A stretch of 64,000 nucleotides of DNA from Cristatella mucedo (lineage: Eukaryota; Bryozoa; Phylactolaemata; Cristatellidae). The stretch's first letter is position 1. Every line of letters starts with the position of its first letter. The DNA lies in assembly GCA_009760855.2 (NCBI GenBank), contig WPIO01000026.1, positions 870,001 through 934,000 of the forward strand. The letters run 5' to 3'. The notes under the pieces were generated by a model. It had not been told where the DNA came from. It was given only the letters and a program-made list of their open reading frames with translations, and ran no database searches. This document shows, piece after piece, positions 1-11,670 of the stretch. The position numbers were made by a program, and so were the translations under genes.

Positions 1-727
1 CACTGCAATAAATTGCTGTATATTGCAAGAGAAAACACTTTCGATGGCGAAAAACCGTGAGGGTACACGTGATCGATAGCTAAGAGTAATTAATACGCCA
101 TTCAAGTAGGAGGTGTCCAAACAGATTTCTTGCGGATTTGCGGTCGGTTACAGTAGTGGCCAGAGTCATTGCTGACCATTTGCATGAGAGAACGAAACGA
201 GAACGCTTGACATTTTGTGGGTAGTACATGATAACGGCTCTTCTGCCGTATTCACAAGAAATTCAAGCTTTTTGCTGCTGATTACCGATCGACTGGCGCT
301 TAATTGGAGTGGATTGTGGTGGATTGTGGTTACTTGTTGCACCTGTCAAGGGCAGCTCTTTAAACAATACCGGCTGGACTAGCTTGACCTTCACCTGGCA
401 CTTTACATGGGGTCAGCGGCTTGTGCCAGTCAATGTAATTTTGTGAAGGTGGCGTTATTCAAATCGATAATTCAGTGGGGCAATTAGGTCCCTACGGACG
501 CTTCGTGCCGATAATATTTTCTCAGTACTTTGGACGAGCCAGACACGAACAACAATCGCTTGGCCGTCGGCGAAGAACGAACGTACCAATTCGAATGTAT
601 GGCCTATGCACAACTCAAACAGTTCCCACACTACGTCAGGCGATTGCTCTTCATGACCTCACCCCGAGGTCGTGAAAAGTAGTGCACTCAAAACCTGTGC
701 GGCTTAGGAGCACATACTGTAGCCAAC
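1..727. other. Gene-poor stretch with SINE traces
   Basis: No convincing exon is visible. About 625-675 (CAGGCGATTGCTCTTCATGACC, then GAGGTCGTGA) matches the tRNA-like head of the SINE at 52,872. The phrase GGCTCTTCTGCCGTATTCAC near 237 resembles that SINE's tail. Small open frames here look random. Confidence 0.5.
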
Positions 728-1335
728 GGACGTCATCTCGTGAGGCTTGCCTGTCGTGAGCGTCGCAGTTGCCACATCTCACCACTGCTCGCCGACCTGC
801 ACTGGCTAACAGTCAAACAACGGGTCGACTTCAAGGTTTTGACGCTCACTTTTAGGTCACTTCATTCTTTGGCTCCAGCCTATCTCTCTGATCTACTCCC
901 CCAACAGGCCAAGCATCGTACCACCAGCTTTTCGGAATCAGACAGTTTACTAATACCTCGTGCAAAACTCAAATCCTTTGGAGATTGTGCAATTAGTTCG
1001 TAGGCTCCCAAAGCCTTGAACTCGCTCCCGACTTGCGCCACGACATCCGATGACTTGACCACATTTAAAAAGAAATTAAAAACGCACCAATTTAGGACAG
1101 CATTTAGTGGGTCCTGTGATTCGTCCTTTTCTTTGCTTATGCATGCTGCCACTAGCCACACTTACATGCTGACTCTGTGCAGGTCACCACCCCTAACCAT
1201 GTTATTCATGTTGTATGTCAAGCGTGATATTACTCACCATTCAATAGCGTTTCCCATTGCAGCAAATGTAAAGTGCCTAGAAAGGGATTGAATTCTCTGA
1301 GGGCGCTTTATCAAGTGTATTATTATTATTATATA
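728..1335 (+). mobile_element. LINE A 3' fragment (CR1/L2-type non-LTR retrotransposon)
   Basis: This is a 5'-truncated copy of the element that is most complete at 3,481-5,777. It starts in the C-terminal coding part (frame reading RLACRERRSCHISPLLADLH) and runs through the 3' untranslated region. It ends in the family's diagnostic tail, GCGCCTAG/AGAGATTAAGTTCTCTGAGGGCGCTTTATCAAGTG in degenerate form, followed by (TTA)n. Frameshifts and stops make it non-coding. Confidence 0.85.
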
Positions 1336-1660
1336 AACTAAGAGAAAATGAGAAGAATTGCAGAGTCAAGAGGGCAGTCGAGGAAATCAGTAACATGGGA
1401 TTTGAATTTCATGACGGCTGGAAAGTTTTGGGCCATAGTTGGCAGCAAGAGAGTGAGTACATGCCGTTGCGTAAGAACTATAGAAGTGAGTTCCAGTGTC
1501 TTGGACCCACTAGAGCAAAAGCTTCTGTCACAAAAGGTCTATAATCGGCCGAATTATTGTCAACAAAAGACCTGAGAGCACAAGAAGGCTGAAACTGATG
1601 CAGAAGTTCAGCTAGGCCAAGCCATGCCGGTCAGAGAATGCCGATGCAGGTCACTGGGTT
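1336..1660 (-). mobile_element. LINE B 3' fragment
   Basis: It is similar to 12,180-12,520, the 3' part of the minus-strand LINE B. Shared phrases include GTTGCGTAAGAA, GCGAGTTCCA, AAGCTTCTGTCAC and GGTCTATAA. It abuts the (TTA)n tail of the plus-strand LINE A fragment, so the two lie tail to tail. It encodes nothing intact. Confidence 0.65.
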
Positions 1661-2964
1661 TGAGGTCCGCGTGTGAGGGGGGGGGACACGTAAGAGACAC
1701 ACTGATGGGACCAATATAAATTATGGGACAGTGGCTGTGACAATGCCCCAGGTTGAAAGTTAGTTGTAGGGCTCGAATCATCAGTATCCTTGGCTGCTGA
1801 AGAGGCATTACCCAGTGCATGGTCGAATACCCCTGCGTTACTGGTTCTAATCCGATTTTTCGCGTATTACATTATCGTTGACTTTAGCGTATGACTCACG
1901 ACGTTCCTTTGTCAGAGGCAATATGGGTATCGCTGGCTGAACGGACCTCAGCCATGCTTTCATCGGGCTACAGGGAGGGCACATACAGCCCCTTGTGTAG
2001 CAGGTGAAGATAACCCTTCCACGCTGTCATCTAGCAAACAAACGTATGAAATGTCAGCGTGCTTACTGCTGGCCGAATCCGCTTCACAGCCATTGTGCCG
2101 GGCGATTTCACCTTGATCTGTAGAGCAGCACTGACTGACTCAGGACACTGGCTATTCTCGGAGCTGCAGACCTCTGCTGATTGGCTGCACTTAGGTCAAT
2201 AGGCCTCTGCCAAGGCCACGCCAGCTAAGCATGATCTGGGCTGATCATAGCGTGATCATGAAGAGAAGCCAATAGTATCAAGATTAGTATGCGCGATGGC
2301 TTGCTCAGCCAATAGTGATCATTTAGGACGTCTATATATTGGACCCGTTGGTTGGTTGTTCTTTGTCCATATCTGATACGGTCCACGTTATGTTTGGCAG
2401 CTGCGTTAATAAACTACCATAATGTTCTCGACCATTGACTGGTGAATGGCTTTACGGCAGCACTGCATCTCACACTTACCATTGGAAAGATCTCAATCTC
2501 TACCCTGTTAGACGGGCTTCAAATTATTTCGCACATGTTTGTAAATGCTAATTAAGACGAGGAAACCTTCGAGTCATCGGTAGCTGAGTAGGTTTATCCC
2601 ACGATTGGCCAAAGTTTTTCATACTGAGAGCGATATACCACAAAGATCAGCCTCAAGCACGCTTACAAATAGTGGGATGTCTAGCTTTCCGTGGAGGCTC
2701 TTCTATCTACGATGAAGCAGTTTAATGCTGCCCTGGTGGAGGTCCAACGATTACTGCAACAAATAAGGCCAGCATAGCAACCTTTGTCTGTACAAGACCA
2801 CTCGTGTAGTACTTTTATCTGTGGATGACGACTTGAATGCTCCGAATCGATGGTTTTATAGAGAGCACACGACGTTGCAGACATTGCTCGCATTGACCAC
2901 TCGATGGTCGGCCCTTGTATGGCGCCACAAGGGCCAGTGTCTCTATATGAGCGAAAGCATAGTG
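1661..2964. other. Unassigned stretch
   Basis: No supported exon was found. A G9 run lies near 1,678. A TATATATT motif at about 2,332 is followed about 75 bp later by AATAAA (about 2,408), a spacing typical of an LTR promoter/polyadenylation region, but I could not define LTR ends. Confidence 0.35.
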
Positions 2965-3478
2965 CAAAGTATGCAGATAGGGTTGTCCGTGGTAAAAGTC
3001 GCAGTTGCTACACTGCACCACTTCTCGCTGACCTGCACTGTCTCCCCTCAAAAATTGCACCGGCTTCGAGGTTTTATCACTCACTTTTAGGTCTCTTCAT
3101 TCTCTCACTCCAACCTATCTGTCAGAGCTACTCGCCAATTAGACTAGACGTCATACAATCCGCTCTTCTGAATCAAGTCGTTTATGGGGTCCTCAAGCCG
3201 ACCTCGAATATTTTGGCGGCTTGCCTTTAGTTTGCATGCTCCCAAAGCCGGAATCTCACTACCGACTGACGCCACATCTCCTGAATTGACGGAATTTAAA
3301 AAGAAGCCAAAACGCACCTGCTTCTCACAGCATTTGCTGGGTCCATTGTAATTTGTGTGCTAAAGCGTGCTGACACGGTGCATGGTATCACAGACCATGC
3401 CATGCTTCATGTACAGCAATCGTAAAGTGCCTAAAAAAGTTTAAGTTCTCTGAGGTAGCTCTACTAATGTATTAGCAA
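2965..3478 (+). mobile_element. LINE A 3' fragment
   Basis: A diverged, 5'-truncated copy. It begins in the same coding region as the other LINE A fragments (GTTGTCCGTGGTAAAAGTCGC) and ends in the degenerate tail TAAAGTGCCTAAAAAAGTTT...TCTCTGAGGTAGCTCTACTAATG. The next LINE A copy begins within a few bases, so two copies are stacked head to tail. Confidence 0.75.
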
Positions 3479-3737
3479 TAGCTTCAACACGACACTAGCT
3501 GACACGCTGGACGAGATTGCCCACTCTGACAAAGCGCACTGTGCGCTCCGCCCAGACGGCCTATGGTTTACCGCAGACATTAAACTAGCCAAGTCTACTA
3601 AACGAAAGCTTAAAAAAGCATACAAAAGATCCGGACTAACTGTCCATCGATAATCATATGAAGACTACTGTAAGTCGTACCAATCGATCCTAGCTAAAGC
3701 TAAGTCTAGTTTTTATAAAAACATTGTTGAATCACAG

Positions 3738-5150
3738 ATGCACAATCCAAAAATGCTGATGTCGACAATAAACCATCTCCTCAACCGTTCCCAGATTAGC
3801 TCCTTACCTGATGATCCTAATGATGATCTAGCCGATCGCTTCTCTCGATTCTTTGTGCAGAAGATAGACAAGATCAGGGAATCCATCCCTGCGATGACAA
3901 CCTCCCTACTAGAATGCTGTTCCTCGGTTCCTGGCTGCACCTCAATGTCTGCATTTAAGCAGGTCACTAGTGATCTAGTCCTAAAGTTCGTATCTCAATC
4001 AAAGAAGACAACAAGTCCTCTGGACCCTATTCCCACTGTCCTGCTCCTACGTTGCATTGATCTGCTGAAGCCATGCATAACTAACATAATCAATATGTCA
4101 TTAGCCTCAGGTCATGTCCCAGCACTTTTCAAAAAAGCTGTAGTCAAGCCACTTCTCAAGAAAGCTACACTTCACCAAGAGAACTTGAGCAACTACCGCC
4201 CAGTTTTCCTTCTACCATTCCTATCAAAGACACTCGAACAGGTCGTGGCGGACCAGCTGAACTCGTATATCGAAACCTCACACTTTGCTAGTAAGTTCCA
4301 GTCTGGCTTTAGAGCTATTCATTCCACAGAGTCAGCATTGCTTCGGGTATACAACGACCTACTTAGGAAGGCAGACTTGGGTAGAGTGTCTCTGCTTGTT
4401 TTGCTTGATCTTTCGGCAGCTTTTGATACCATCGATCACAAAGTTCTTCTGGAGCGCCTCTCATCTCGCCTGGGCATCACTGGCACTGCTCTGCAGTGGT
4501 TCAGGTCCTATCTCAGTGGGAGACTCCAGAGTATCGACGTGAATGGACAAAGATCATCTGAAGTACCTCTGAAATATGGAGTACCTCAGGGCTCCGTGCT
4601 AGGTCCGGTTCTTTTCACGGTTTATACTCTCCCTCTTGCTGATGTGATTGCCAAGCACAATCTAGGCTTTCACTTCTATGCGGATGACACTCAATTGTAC
4701 CTTTGCTTTGATCCCTCCCAGCCTTCGAGCACCTCAAATTCTCTCAACTCACTAGCTGCATGCATTGATGACATCCGCACATGGATGGCAGCAAATTTTC
4801 TAAAACTTAACGATGATAAAACTAACTTACTAGTTATGGGCAAACCCAGTGTGATCCAGAGATTGGAAAGGCTGACTCTCAAAATTGGCTCTGCCAGCCT
4901 ATCTCCAGTTGAATCTGCTCGAAATCTAGGTGTCATATTCCAAAGCGACCTCTCGTTAGACGACCATATCAGCTCCACAGTCAAATCTGCCTATTTTCAG
5001 CTTCATAACATTGCTAAAATTCGGGCTTGTTTAGATAAAGATACCACATCTAAGTTGGTCCATGCATTCGTGACATCCCGTCTCGACTTCTACAACTCAC
5101 TGCTCACTGGCCTACCAGCATGTGCGATCAGGCGATTGCAGCTTGTGTAA
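3738..5150 (+). pseudogene. LINE A reverse transcriptase (decayed ORF2 segment, 470 aa open)
   Basis: RNA-dependent DNA polymerase of a non-LTR retrotransposon, which copies its RNA at nicked chromosomal targets. Around residue 220, LLDLSAAFDTIDH carries the first catalytic Asp. Around residue 285, GVPQGSVLGPVLF is the conserved PQG block. YADD, with the catalytic Asp pair, is near residue 314. ARNLGV near residue 396 marks the thumb side. The N-terminal endonuclease is absent and the frame stops 10-15% before the usual end, so the copy is dead although its polymerase core is almost clean. It is the youngest-looking LINE copy in the window. Confidence 0.9.
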
Positions 5151-5520
5151 AACTCTGCAGCTAGGCTTGTCTGTCGTGAGCGTTGCAGTTGCCACATTAC
5201 TCAACTTCTCGCCGACCTGCACTGGCTAGCAGTCAAGCAACGGATTGACTTCAAGGTTTTGTCGCTCACTTTAAGTCCCTTCATTCTATGGCTCCAGCCT
5301 ATCTGTCAAATATACTACCCCATCAAGCCAAGCATCGTACCACCCCCTTTTCGGAATCCAACAGTCTAGAAATACCTCATACAAACCTTAAATCCTTTGG
5401 AGACCGTGCATTTAGTTCATATGCTCCCAAAGCCTGGAACTTCCTCCCGACCTGCGTCAGAACATCCCCTGACCTGACTACATTTAAAAGGAACCTAAAA
5501 ACACCTATTTAGGACAGCAT
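5151..5520 (+). pseudogene. LINE A C-terminal coding remnant
   Basis: It continues the protein of 3,738-5,150 after the TAA, first in the same frame (ARLVCRERCSCH...) and then, after a one-base deletion near 5,270, in another frame (5,288-5,512, MAPAYLSNILPHQAKH). The block KSFGDRAFSSYAPKAWN is the conserved C-terminal signature seen in all LINE A copies here. Confidence 0.85.
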
Positions 5521-5777
5521 TTAGTGGGTCCCTGTGATTCGTCCTTGATGTGCTTATGCATGCTGACACTGTGCATGCTGCCACTAACCACATTTGCATG
5601 CTGACCGTGTGCATGTCACCCCTAACCATATTATTCATTTCGTTTGTTTTTTCAAGCATGATTTTACTTACCATTCAATTGCATTTCACTTAACAGCAAA
5701 TGTAAAGCGCCTAGAGAGAGATTAAGTTCTCTGAGGGCGCTTTATCAAGTGAATTATTATTATTATTATTATTATTA

Positions 5778-7140
5778 CTAGTATTATTACCATACTGTGC
5801 GCTATATATTCAGTGTGTAATTCAGCCGAACAAAGTGCGATACGACACCTTTTGTTATGCTAGAGTAATTAGTATCCGTAGGGTTAGACATTCTCTTTTC
5901 ATATTTTTCAAATGCTCCGGCCTGAGGATGTTGCACGAATGCTGCCTTGCCTATCTAGGCAAGCGATTCTGCTGGTAACGAAGCAAATTATGGCACTAAC
6001 ACAATGTATCAAATCGCGTAAGTATAAGCAAGAAGTCTTAGTAGCCATAAAAGCATACTTCGGCAAGAAACACCTCAAAGGATACACTCATAAACTTCAT
6101 AATTTGAATTATAGTGATGCAAGATAGCTGGATGGCTCCAAACGATCGCAGAAAATCAAAGAATCTCTTATCAGTAGCCCAAGTGGCACTTAAAAAGTTG
6201 CAAATGTGCGTAAGAAGCAGTGCGAAAGCTCATCAATCTATGTACTTGGATTTCGCAACGTCTTACTGATTCATACAGAACTGTCTCTCTGTATCAACTA
6301 GGTATTGCCACGAACCTCCAAGACCCTGAAAGTTTAACTCCAGTGCACACGGTTTCCTGAGCATCGCTAAATCACTTACTGAATCATTGCTGACAAAGGA
6401 ATGAGCCTCCTCAGCCGATTATCTTACTGTCTCTTGACCCGTATAAGCACCCTGCCTCGTCAGGTTAGTGCTGGTTCCGTCCCGCCCCTTAAGTGTTCGT
6501 GCAATTGTTCCTTTGTGCGTTTGTCCAGCTGTCCATTAGTGCGTTTGCATCGCGCATACAAATCCAAGCGAGCCGAGCTGATTCGTCAAGCCGATCCACT
6601 CCTACTGTGGATTCGCGTATGCCCACTCGGCCTTTCAAGAGCCCAGAGGTTAGAGGTTATCCCAGTGCTCGCTGGCGCTCCGTTGCCAAAATGGCAGCGG
6701 CCGGTTGGCGCTTCTCACGTCGGAATTTAAGTGAACATGAATTTGCCTCTTAAAAGGAGTAGCGTAGCAATACTATTAGTAGTAGGTTGCTTGTGTAACA
6801 TTCTAAGAGAACAACATCTCTATCTTGGTGCTTCAAAAATTGCAGCAGAAAAATCCGCAACCAAGGATTTATTGACGTGCACAGTATCAATCGTGCAAAA
6901 GAAAGCAGGTGTCATGCTTAGGGCAGCACGGTAAAGTAAACTTGACGACAATCATGGCCTCCGGTTGGTTGGACCTCTGGCTAGTAGCATGCACTGAATA
7001 ATGCACAGGTGAGGATGAACCCGAAGCACGCATGAACAAAAATGACGTTCCCACGAGCGAAGGGAAATCTGAGGAATTTAGCAACGCTGGCAGCGAAACA
7101 GATGAAACTGCGGGTCATCAAGTCAGCCAAAGACTGGCCT
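5778..7140. other. Unassigned stretch with weak coding hints
   Basis: No recognisable gene. An ATG in AAAATGGCAGCGGCC at about 6,690 opens only 20 codons. An acidic open frame at 7,009-7,140, preceded by an acceptor-like CAG, is treated as a finding and not as a gene. Confidence 0.35.
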
Positions 7141-7141
7141 A

Positions 7142-7305
7142 TGCCGCGCTGGTTTGGCTCAGTGGTTAACGTGCTCGCCTTTAACAACCAAGGTCAAAGC
7201 GAATGTATTTGATGACCGAGGTCGTGGGCTCTAGCCATGCGTGGCATACGTCAAGAACCTGAACAGAAATTAAGTCGTCTTAGGGCGCTTTACAAATAGA
7301 TGATT
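7142..7305 (+). mobile_element. SINE A (tRNA-derived, LINE-like tail)
   Basis: The tRNA-like head reads GCTGGTTTGGCTCAGTGGTTAA (A box) and GGTCGTGGGCTCTAGCC (B box, decayed). The body ends in AACCTGAACAGAAATTAAG and AGGGCGCTTTACAAAT, which resembles the LINE A 3' tail. About 30 bp of extra sequence lies between the boxes compared with the copy at 20,089. Confidence 0.75.
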
Positions 7306-7394
7306 AATTTACGTGCCTAGTTACCATCATATTCATTGTAATGATCCTCACCTACAATTCCTGCAATGCTCTCTTTGCTGTTTCCTCTCTATTA

Positions 7395-7490
7395 CTCAAT
7401 CCCCTATCTGTCTGTCTGTCTGTCTCTCTGTTTCTGTCTCTCTCTCTGTCTGTCTCTCTGTCTCTTACTCTCTCCCACTCCTCTCGTAGT
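7395..7490 (+). repeat. CT/CTGT microsatellite
   Basis: An imperfect run of CTGT and CT units. It gives a spurious serine/leucine-rich open frame. Confidence 0.9.
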
Positions 7491-9844
7491 CTCTTCCGGC
7501 ATACTTATTTAGCAGAGCCGGAAGTGAGCCACAGCATTTGCTCCAGAGGTCACTGGTGTGCAGGCCCATTATCAGCTGAGGTTTTCAGGTTTTGATCTGT
7601 GTCTGGGATCAGTCTTTGATCTGTGCCTTTGATCTGTTTGTGCTGGTGGTGGAATCTCTAACTTTATCCCAGGATTTTGGTTCGTTGAGAGCCTTATAAC
7701 AAGCCTTATGTGCAAAACTTAGTGGAAGCCTCTCGTAAGATACTTGCATGGTACCCCAAGAGAAGTAAATCTCTTTATATTCAATATTTATATTTATACA
7801 TTTATACTTTAATACTACAATATTTATACTTTAAAAATACTTTAAAAGAAATGCCTCAATTGATAAGTGGTAACATGCAAGGTGTAAGCCGGAACAAGCA
7901 TACAAAGGAGAGTTCACGAGGACGAAGCAAATGCTGTTAGAAAAAGATGGGTATTTAGCTTCCTTTTAAATATTTTCAATTCAGGTGTTATTACTTTTAC
8001 CAAGAGTGTGTTCCGGGCTTTGAGAGTATATGAACTAAATGCACGTCACCAAAGAATGTGGGGGTGACTAGAAGCACAAATAAACGGAGGAGGTAGGCTC
8101 TGTGTTGGGGCATGGCATCGAGCTTTCCAGGCAAACGTACATGCCATGAAGCTTGACCCACTAAAGGACAGAGCTTCTATCCAGCCTTATTTTAAGCCTA
8201 CCAGAGCCACCAAAGCAAGAGCATCTGGCTGAAGGAGTCAACTGGGTGCCACCAGATGCAGATCCGCTTGTCAGTGGATGCCCACGTCAACCAGGGTTTA
8301 CTTGTGGTTGTCAAGTGGTCGAGTGCACGGCATCCTCCTAAAACTAGACTAGAGGCGGCAGTGCTCAAATACTTGCAGATCTGTTGGCACTAAAGGCACT
8401 AAAAGTTGCCTTATCACCCAGGAAGTCGTTAAGGTATAAAGCATTAACAATATGCGATAACAAGCTGCTCGTGGAAGGGCTGGCCAAGGAGCTGCTGCTG
8501 CGAGGCTTTGCTGCATCAGAACAAATTGGATTATCGAAGCCGTCCACCTTGCTGGACTCGTGTCTCTGAGGCTGTATCAGAATGGTGACTCGGTGGATCA
8601 AGCAGTGGTTTTCGAATGTATCGAGGACCTCATACCTTGCAGCTATAAGAGCAAGAACTCCAGGTGGCTGTGATCTACACGCAGCTGAAACGACACGAAG
8701 GCTAGGGGACAGAATGCATACAGCCTCCTATTGTGCCTCAGTGAGCATCCGTCCGTGAGCGACAAAAACCGGCTTTTATGCTGAAGACCAGCCTGGTGTC
8801 AATGACGGTATGCAGCAGTAAGCATTCAAATAGCTGGAGGCTAAGTGCTGGCAGTGGTCAAGGACGATGCTCCAATGTCACATCATTAGGCCTCTGTGAG
8901 CTGCAACAGTGGGCAGGCGACAGGGCGGCTTCCTTCATGTCTGCAATATACGTGAATCCACTTGAGGGCACCGTGCCTCATTCTCAAGAGCATATACAGT
9001 TTGCACTTGGAAATGTGAAGAAGGCCATTAAGTGCAAATGGCCATTGATGAATTCTCAGAAGTGTCGTCCAATGAAGGCTTCCTTCAGCTAGCTGAACGC
9101 TATTAAATTAATGGCGATTGCATGTTGACTATCACAAATGAGATCTCGCTTGTGCACACACGCACGCATGCACACGTACACACATATACACACGTGGGCA
9201 CCCACATGTAGGCATACTAGCGCTTCTGCTCATGCACCAACTGCTGCTGCTACTGTCCGATGTGCAGAATCATTCGCTGCTGTGTTGTTGATTCTGGAAC
9301 CTGTAGATCTGCTGCAAATCACTTTAAAGTCCATGCTCAGTGGATAACAGCTGCACTAGGTGAACACCCTCTAATAATGCCGTGTCTCAATAGCGCCTGG
9401 CCACACAGGTCCACATTACTGGCTTTATAGTGTATAAAGGAATTTAGCATCGTGCGTTGATTACAGAAGTTGAAACTGGATGTAATGAATGAATAGACAA
9501 GCACGATTGCTGTATTATTATTTAGTCACGCCCGAATACAATGTTTGCAGTGGTAAATTGTAGTAAGAAGTCATAAATATGAAATCCTAGATTTTTCTTA
9601 ACGATTACATCGGCAAGAGGGTGAAGATAAATTATGAAAAGAAATTAACCATGCACACGTCCCTAGGGTGTAAAGGCTATATAACTATAAAAATAACCAT
9701 ATAGCTCCTTAGGGTACTCCACACTATAAAAGCTTCTTAAGATGATAGTCATCCAGTGACATCTCTGAATGCCCTAAAATCTCCCATAAGATATGACCTA
9801 AATAAATGTCTTGAGGGGCAAGCGTCTTTACCACCGAACGATTG
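7491..9844. other. Unassigned stretch
   Basis: No supported gene. A 60-bp AT-rich (TATTTATA)n-like patch lies near 7,780-7,845 and an AC-rich tract near 9,155-9,210. The open frames at 8,384-8,601 on both strands overlap each other and match nothing I recognise. Confidence 0.4.
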
Positions 9845-10345
9845 GTACACAACTCTGCAGCTAGGCTTGTCTGTCGTGAGCGTTGCAGTTGCTAAAGTAC
9901 AACCCTTCTCGCCGACTTGCACCTATTCCCCACGAGGCATATGATAGATTTCAAGGTTTTTTCACTCCCGTTTAGGTCCCTTCATTCTCTTGCTTTGGTC
10001 TACCTATCCAAACTACTCCTCGATCCAAGCTAGGCATCGTACCAACCACTGTTCTGGCTTGAGTCGTTCTGGTTCTGCTTCGAACCAACCTTTAAACCTT
10101 TGGAGACCAAACCTTCAGTTTATAGTATGCTCCGAAAGCCTGCAAATCACTCCCGCCTGACGTCACGAGGCCCTCTAACTTTTAAACATAAGCTAGAAAA
10201 GCACATGCTTCTCAAACAGTGGGGTCCGAGTTCCTTTGTATGATTATGCGATCCTGGCACTGCATTTTATCACTAACCCTATCGATACGCTTCCGGCGCA
10301 GCGTTTGTAAAGTGCCTAGTCTGCAATGAATATGTCTTATTATTA
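9845..10345 (+). mobile_element. LINE A 3' fragment
   Basis: It starts at the conserved ACTCTGCAGCTAGGCTTGTC and ends in GTAAAGTGCCTAG followed by (TTA/TAG)n. It is heavily mutated. The overlapping minus-strand frame at 10,212-10,592 is a shadow. Confidence 0.8.
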
Positions 10346-10677
10346 GTAGTAGTAATAGTGGCTTATTGCATATTGAAGGCGCTTTGAATAGGCAGTCTTT
10401 AAGACTGGCCGCCGATGTTATTTCGGACCTAATTTGCACTAAATTAGAGTGAGTCGCCACAGCGCTTGAGGGAGAGCTCACCAGGTGGCGCAAAACAACG
10501 CAGGAAAACTGGAGATGCCCCGGCAGCTTGTCTCTGGCTTCTGTCCTGGTTACCTGCAACGATACTAAACTCAAGAGCCCTAGCTGCTGCATCTAGAAAT
10601 AATTAAAAAGAAATAACGAATCAAAACTAGGCATACACGATCGTACCGAACACTACGGTCACTAAGAGCCGGCGAAG

Positions 10678-10751
10678 CTATATTGGCTGTTGGCTCGGGT
10701 GCGTTAGCGCTGGCCCCACCGGGCGGCTGTCGTAGGAGCACTTGCCGAACA
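10678..10751 (-). CDS. Possible terminal exon after the CUB-like exon
   Basis: After an acceptor TCCGTCCAG the frame reads FGKCSYDSRPVG and stops at TAG (10,678-10,680). Its phase (one base needed from upstream) agrees with the donor of the exon at 10,784-10,969. The implied intron would be only 32 bp, too short for most animals, so this join is doubtful. Confidence 0.25.
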
Positions 10752-10783
10752 CTGGACGGAAGGTAAAAGCAACAAGCATTTAC

Positions 10784-10969
10784 AAAGAAAAATATATTCT
10801 AGGCGAGTTTTAGCTGCATCTGTTTCCGTTTCCGATTCAATTAAGAGCCGGTTTTCGTAAAACACGGCAATGGTCACGTTCGCGGCGTGGGTGAACCGGA
10901 AGCGGATGGGGCGTAGCGGCTGTGCAATCACGTCGTGGGTGTGGGACGGATAGCCTGGCGTGATTCGAC
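10784..10969 (-). CDS. CUB-like domain exon of an extracellular protein (partial)
   Basis: The exon is bounded by an acceptor (CCGTTTCAGTGCAG) and a donor (GTAAAT). It is 186 nt long with phase 1 at both ends, the usual symmetry of shuffled extracellular modules. The protein starts GRITPGYPSHTHD, matching the (S/T)PGYP opening of CUB domains, and continues into alternating hydrophobic strands (RFRFTH, NVTIAVFYENRLLIES). NVT is a possible N-glycosylation site. I see no signal-peptide exon upstream. A second TPGYP exon lies at 44,018-44,227. Protein family and function are otherwise unknown. Confidence 0.4.
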
Positions 10970-11090
10970 CTGCACTGAAACGGAGGTGAGTCATAACATC
11001 TACATTGTATTGTTCAATAATTTCGACCTTATGGGGCTGCTGAAGGTGATTCCTAATCTTCGAGCTTCTTTTGAGGTATATCATTGACAA

Positions 11091-11670
11091 ATCCTAAAGG
11101 GTGTGTGCTTGTGTGGGCGAGGCATGACGTAATGGCTAAACGCGACACACGTGGTCACGGATACGTCATTCATTGAATTGGTTGGGTGGAGCTTAAAACG
11201 TTGCGTAATGACGGGTTGGCCTTTTATTGCCGTGAACGCGACTGAAGGGTGCTAGCACAAGTCTGCCCCATCGGCCTAACAGTGAATGGACTGCTGCCGA
11301 AACTTCGCTTGGGTGTTTACATGTTTGGTCTGCATCAGCCTAAAAGTCTCCGCAGGTACGTAATCTGCAGTGGCGGCGCCAGCGTGAATGGGGTGGGGAG
11401 GGGGTAATTGCCTCACCCCAAGGACAAGGGGAAATACCTGTATCCTCGGGCAAATTTCTCCAGGCTCAATAGGCAGGAGCAGTGTACGTTGCCCCCACCT
11501 TAAAATCCTGACCTTGCTCCCACAACCTGAAAATTCTGGCTATGCCTCTGATAATCTGGCTAGTCTCATGAAGACTCGGTTAACGTTCATTGCATATTCA
11601 TTTAATTTAAAAAGAGATATGTTTATGTAATGCAATGTAATGTATATCCGTCTGTAATTCCAAAAAGACT
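11091..11670. other. Unassigned stretch
   Basis: Nothing recognisable. The G-rich GGGGTGGGGAGGGGG near 11,390 gives a short spurious frame. Confidence 0.4.

Larger units (their letters stand above)
3481..5777 (+). mobile_element. LINE A, longest copy: linker, reverse transcriptase, C-terminus and 3' tail
   Basis: A 5'-truncated CR1/L2-type LINE that has lost its endonuclease. It starts in the basic linker between endonuclease and reverse transcriptase. An in-frame TAA at 3,651 breaks that linker. The open frame 3,738-5,150 covers the whole reverse transcriptase. A TAA at 5,148, where sister copies have CAA, ends it early. A one-base loss near 5,270 and a two-base loss near 5,505 break the C-terminus. 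The 3' untranslated region ends in TAAAGCGCCTAGAGAGAG, GAGGGCGCTTTATCAAGTG and (TTA)n at 5,755-5,777. Confidence 0.9.
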
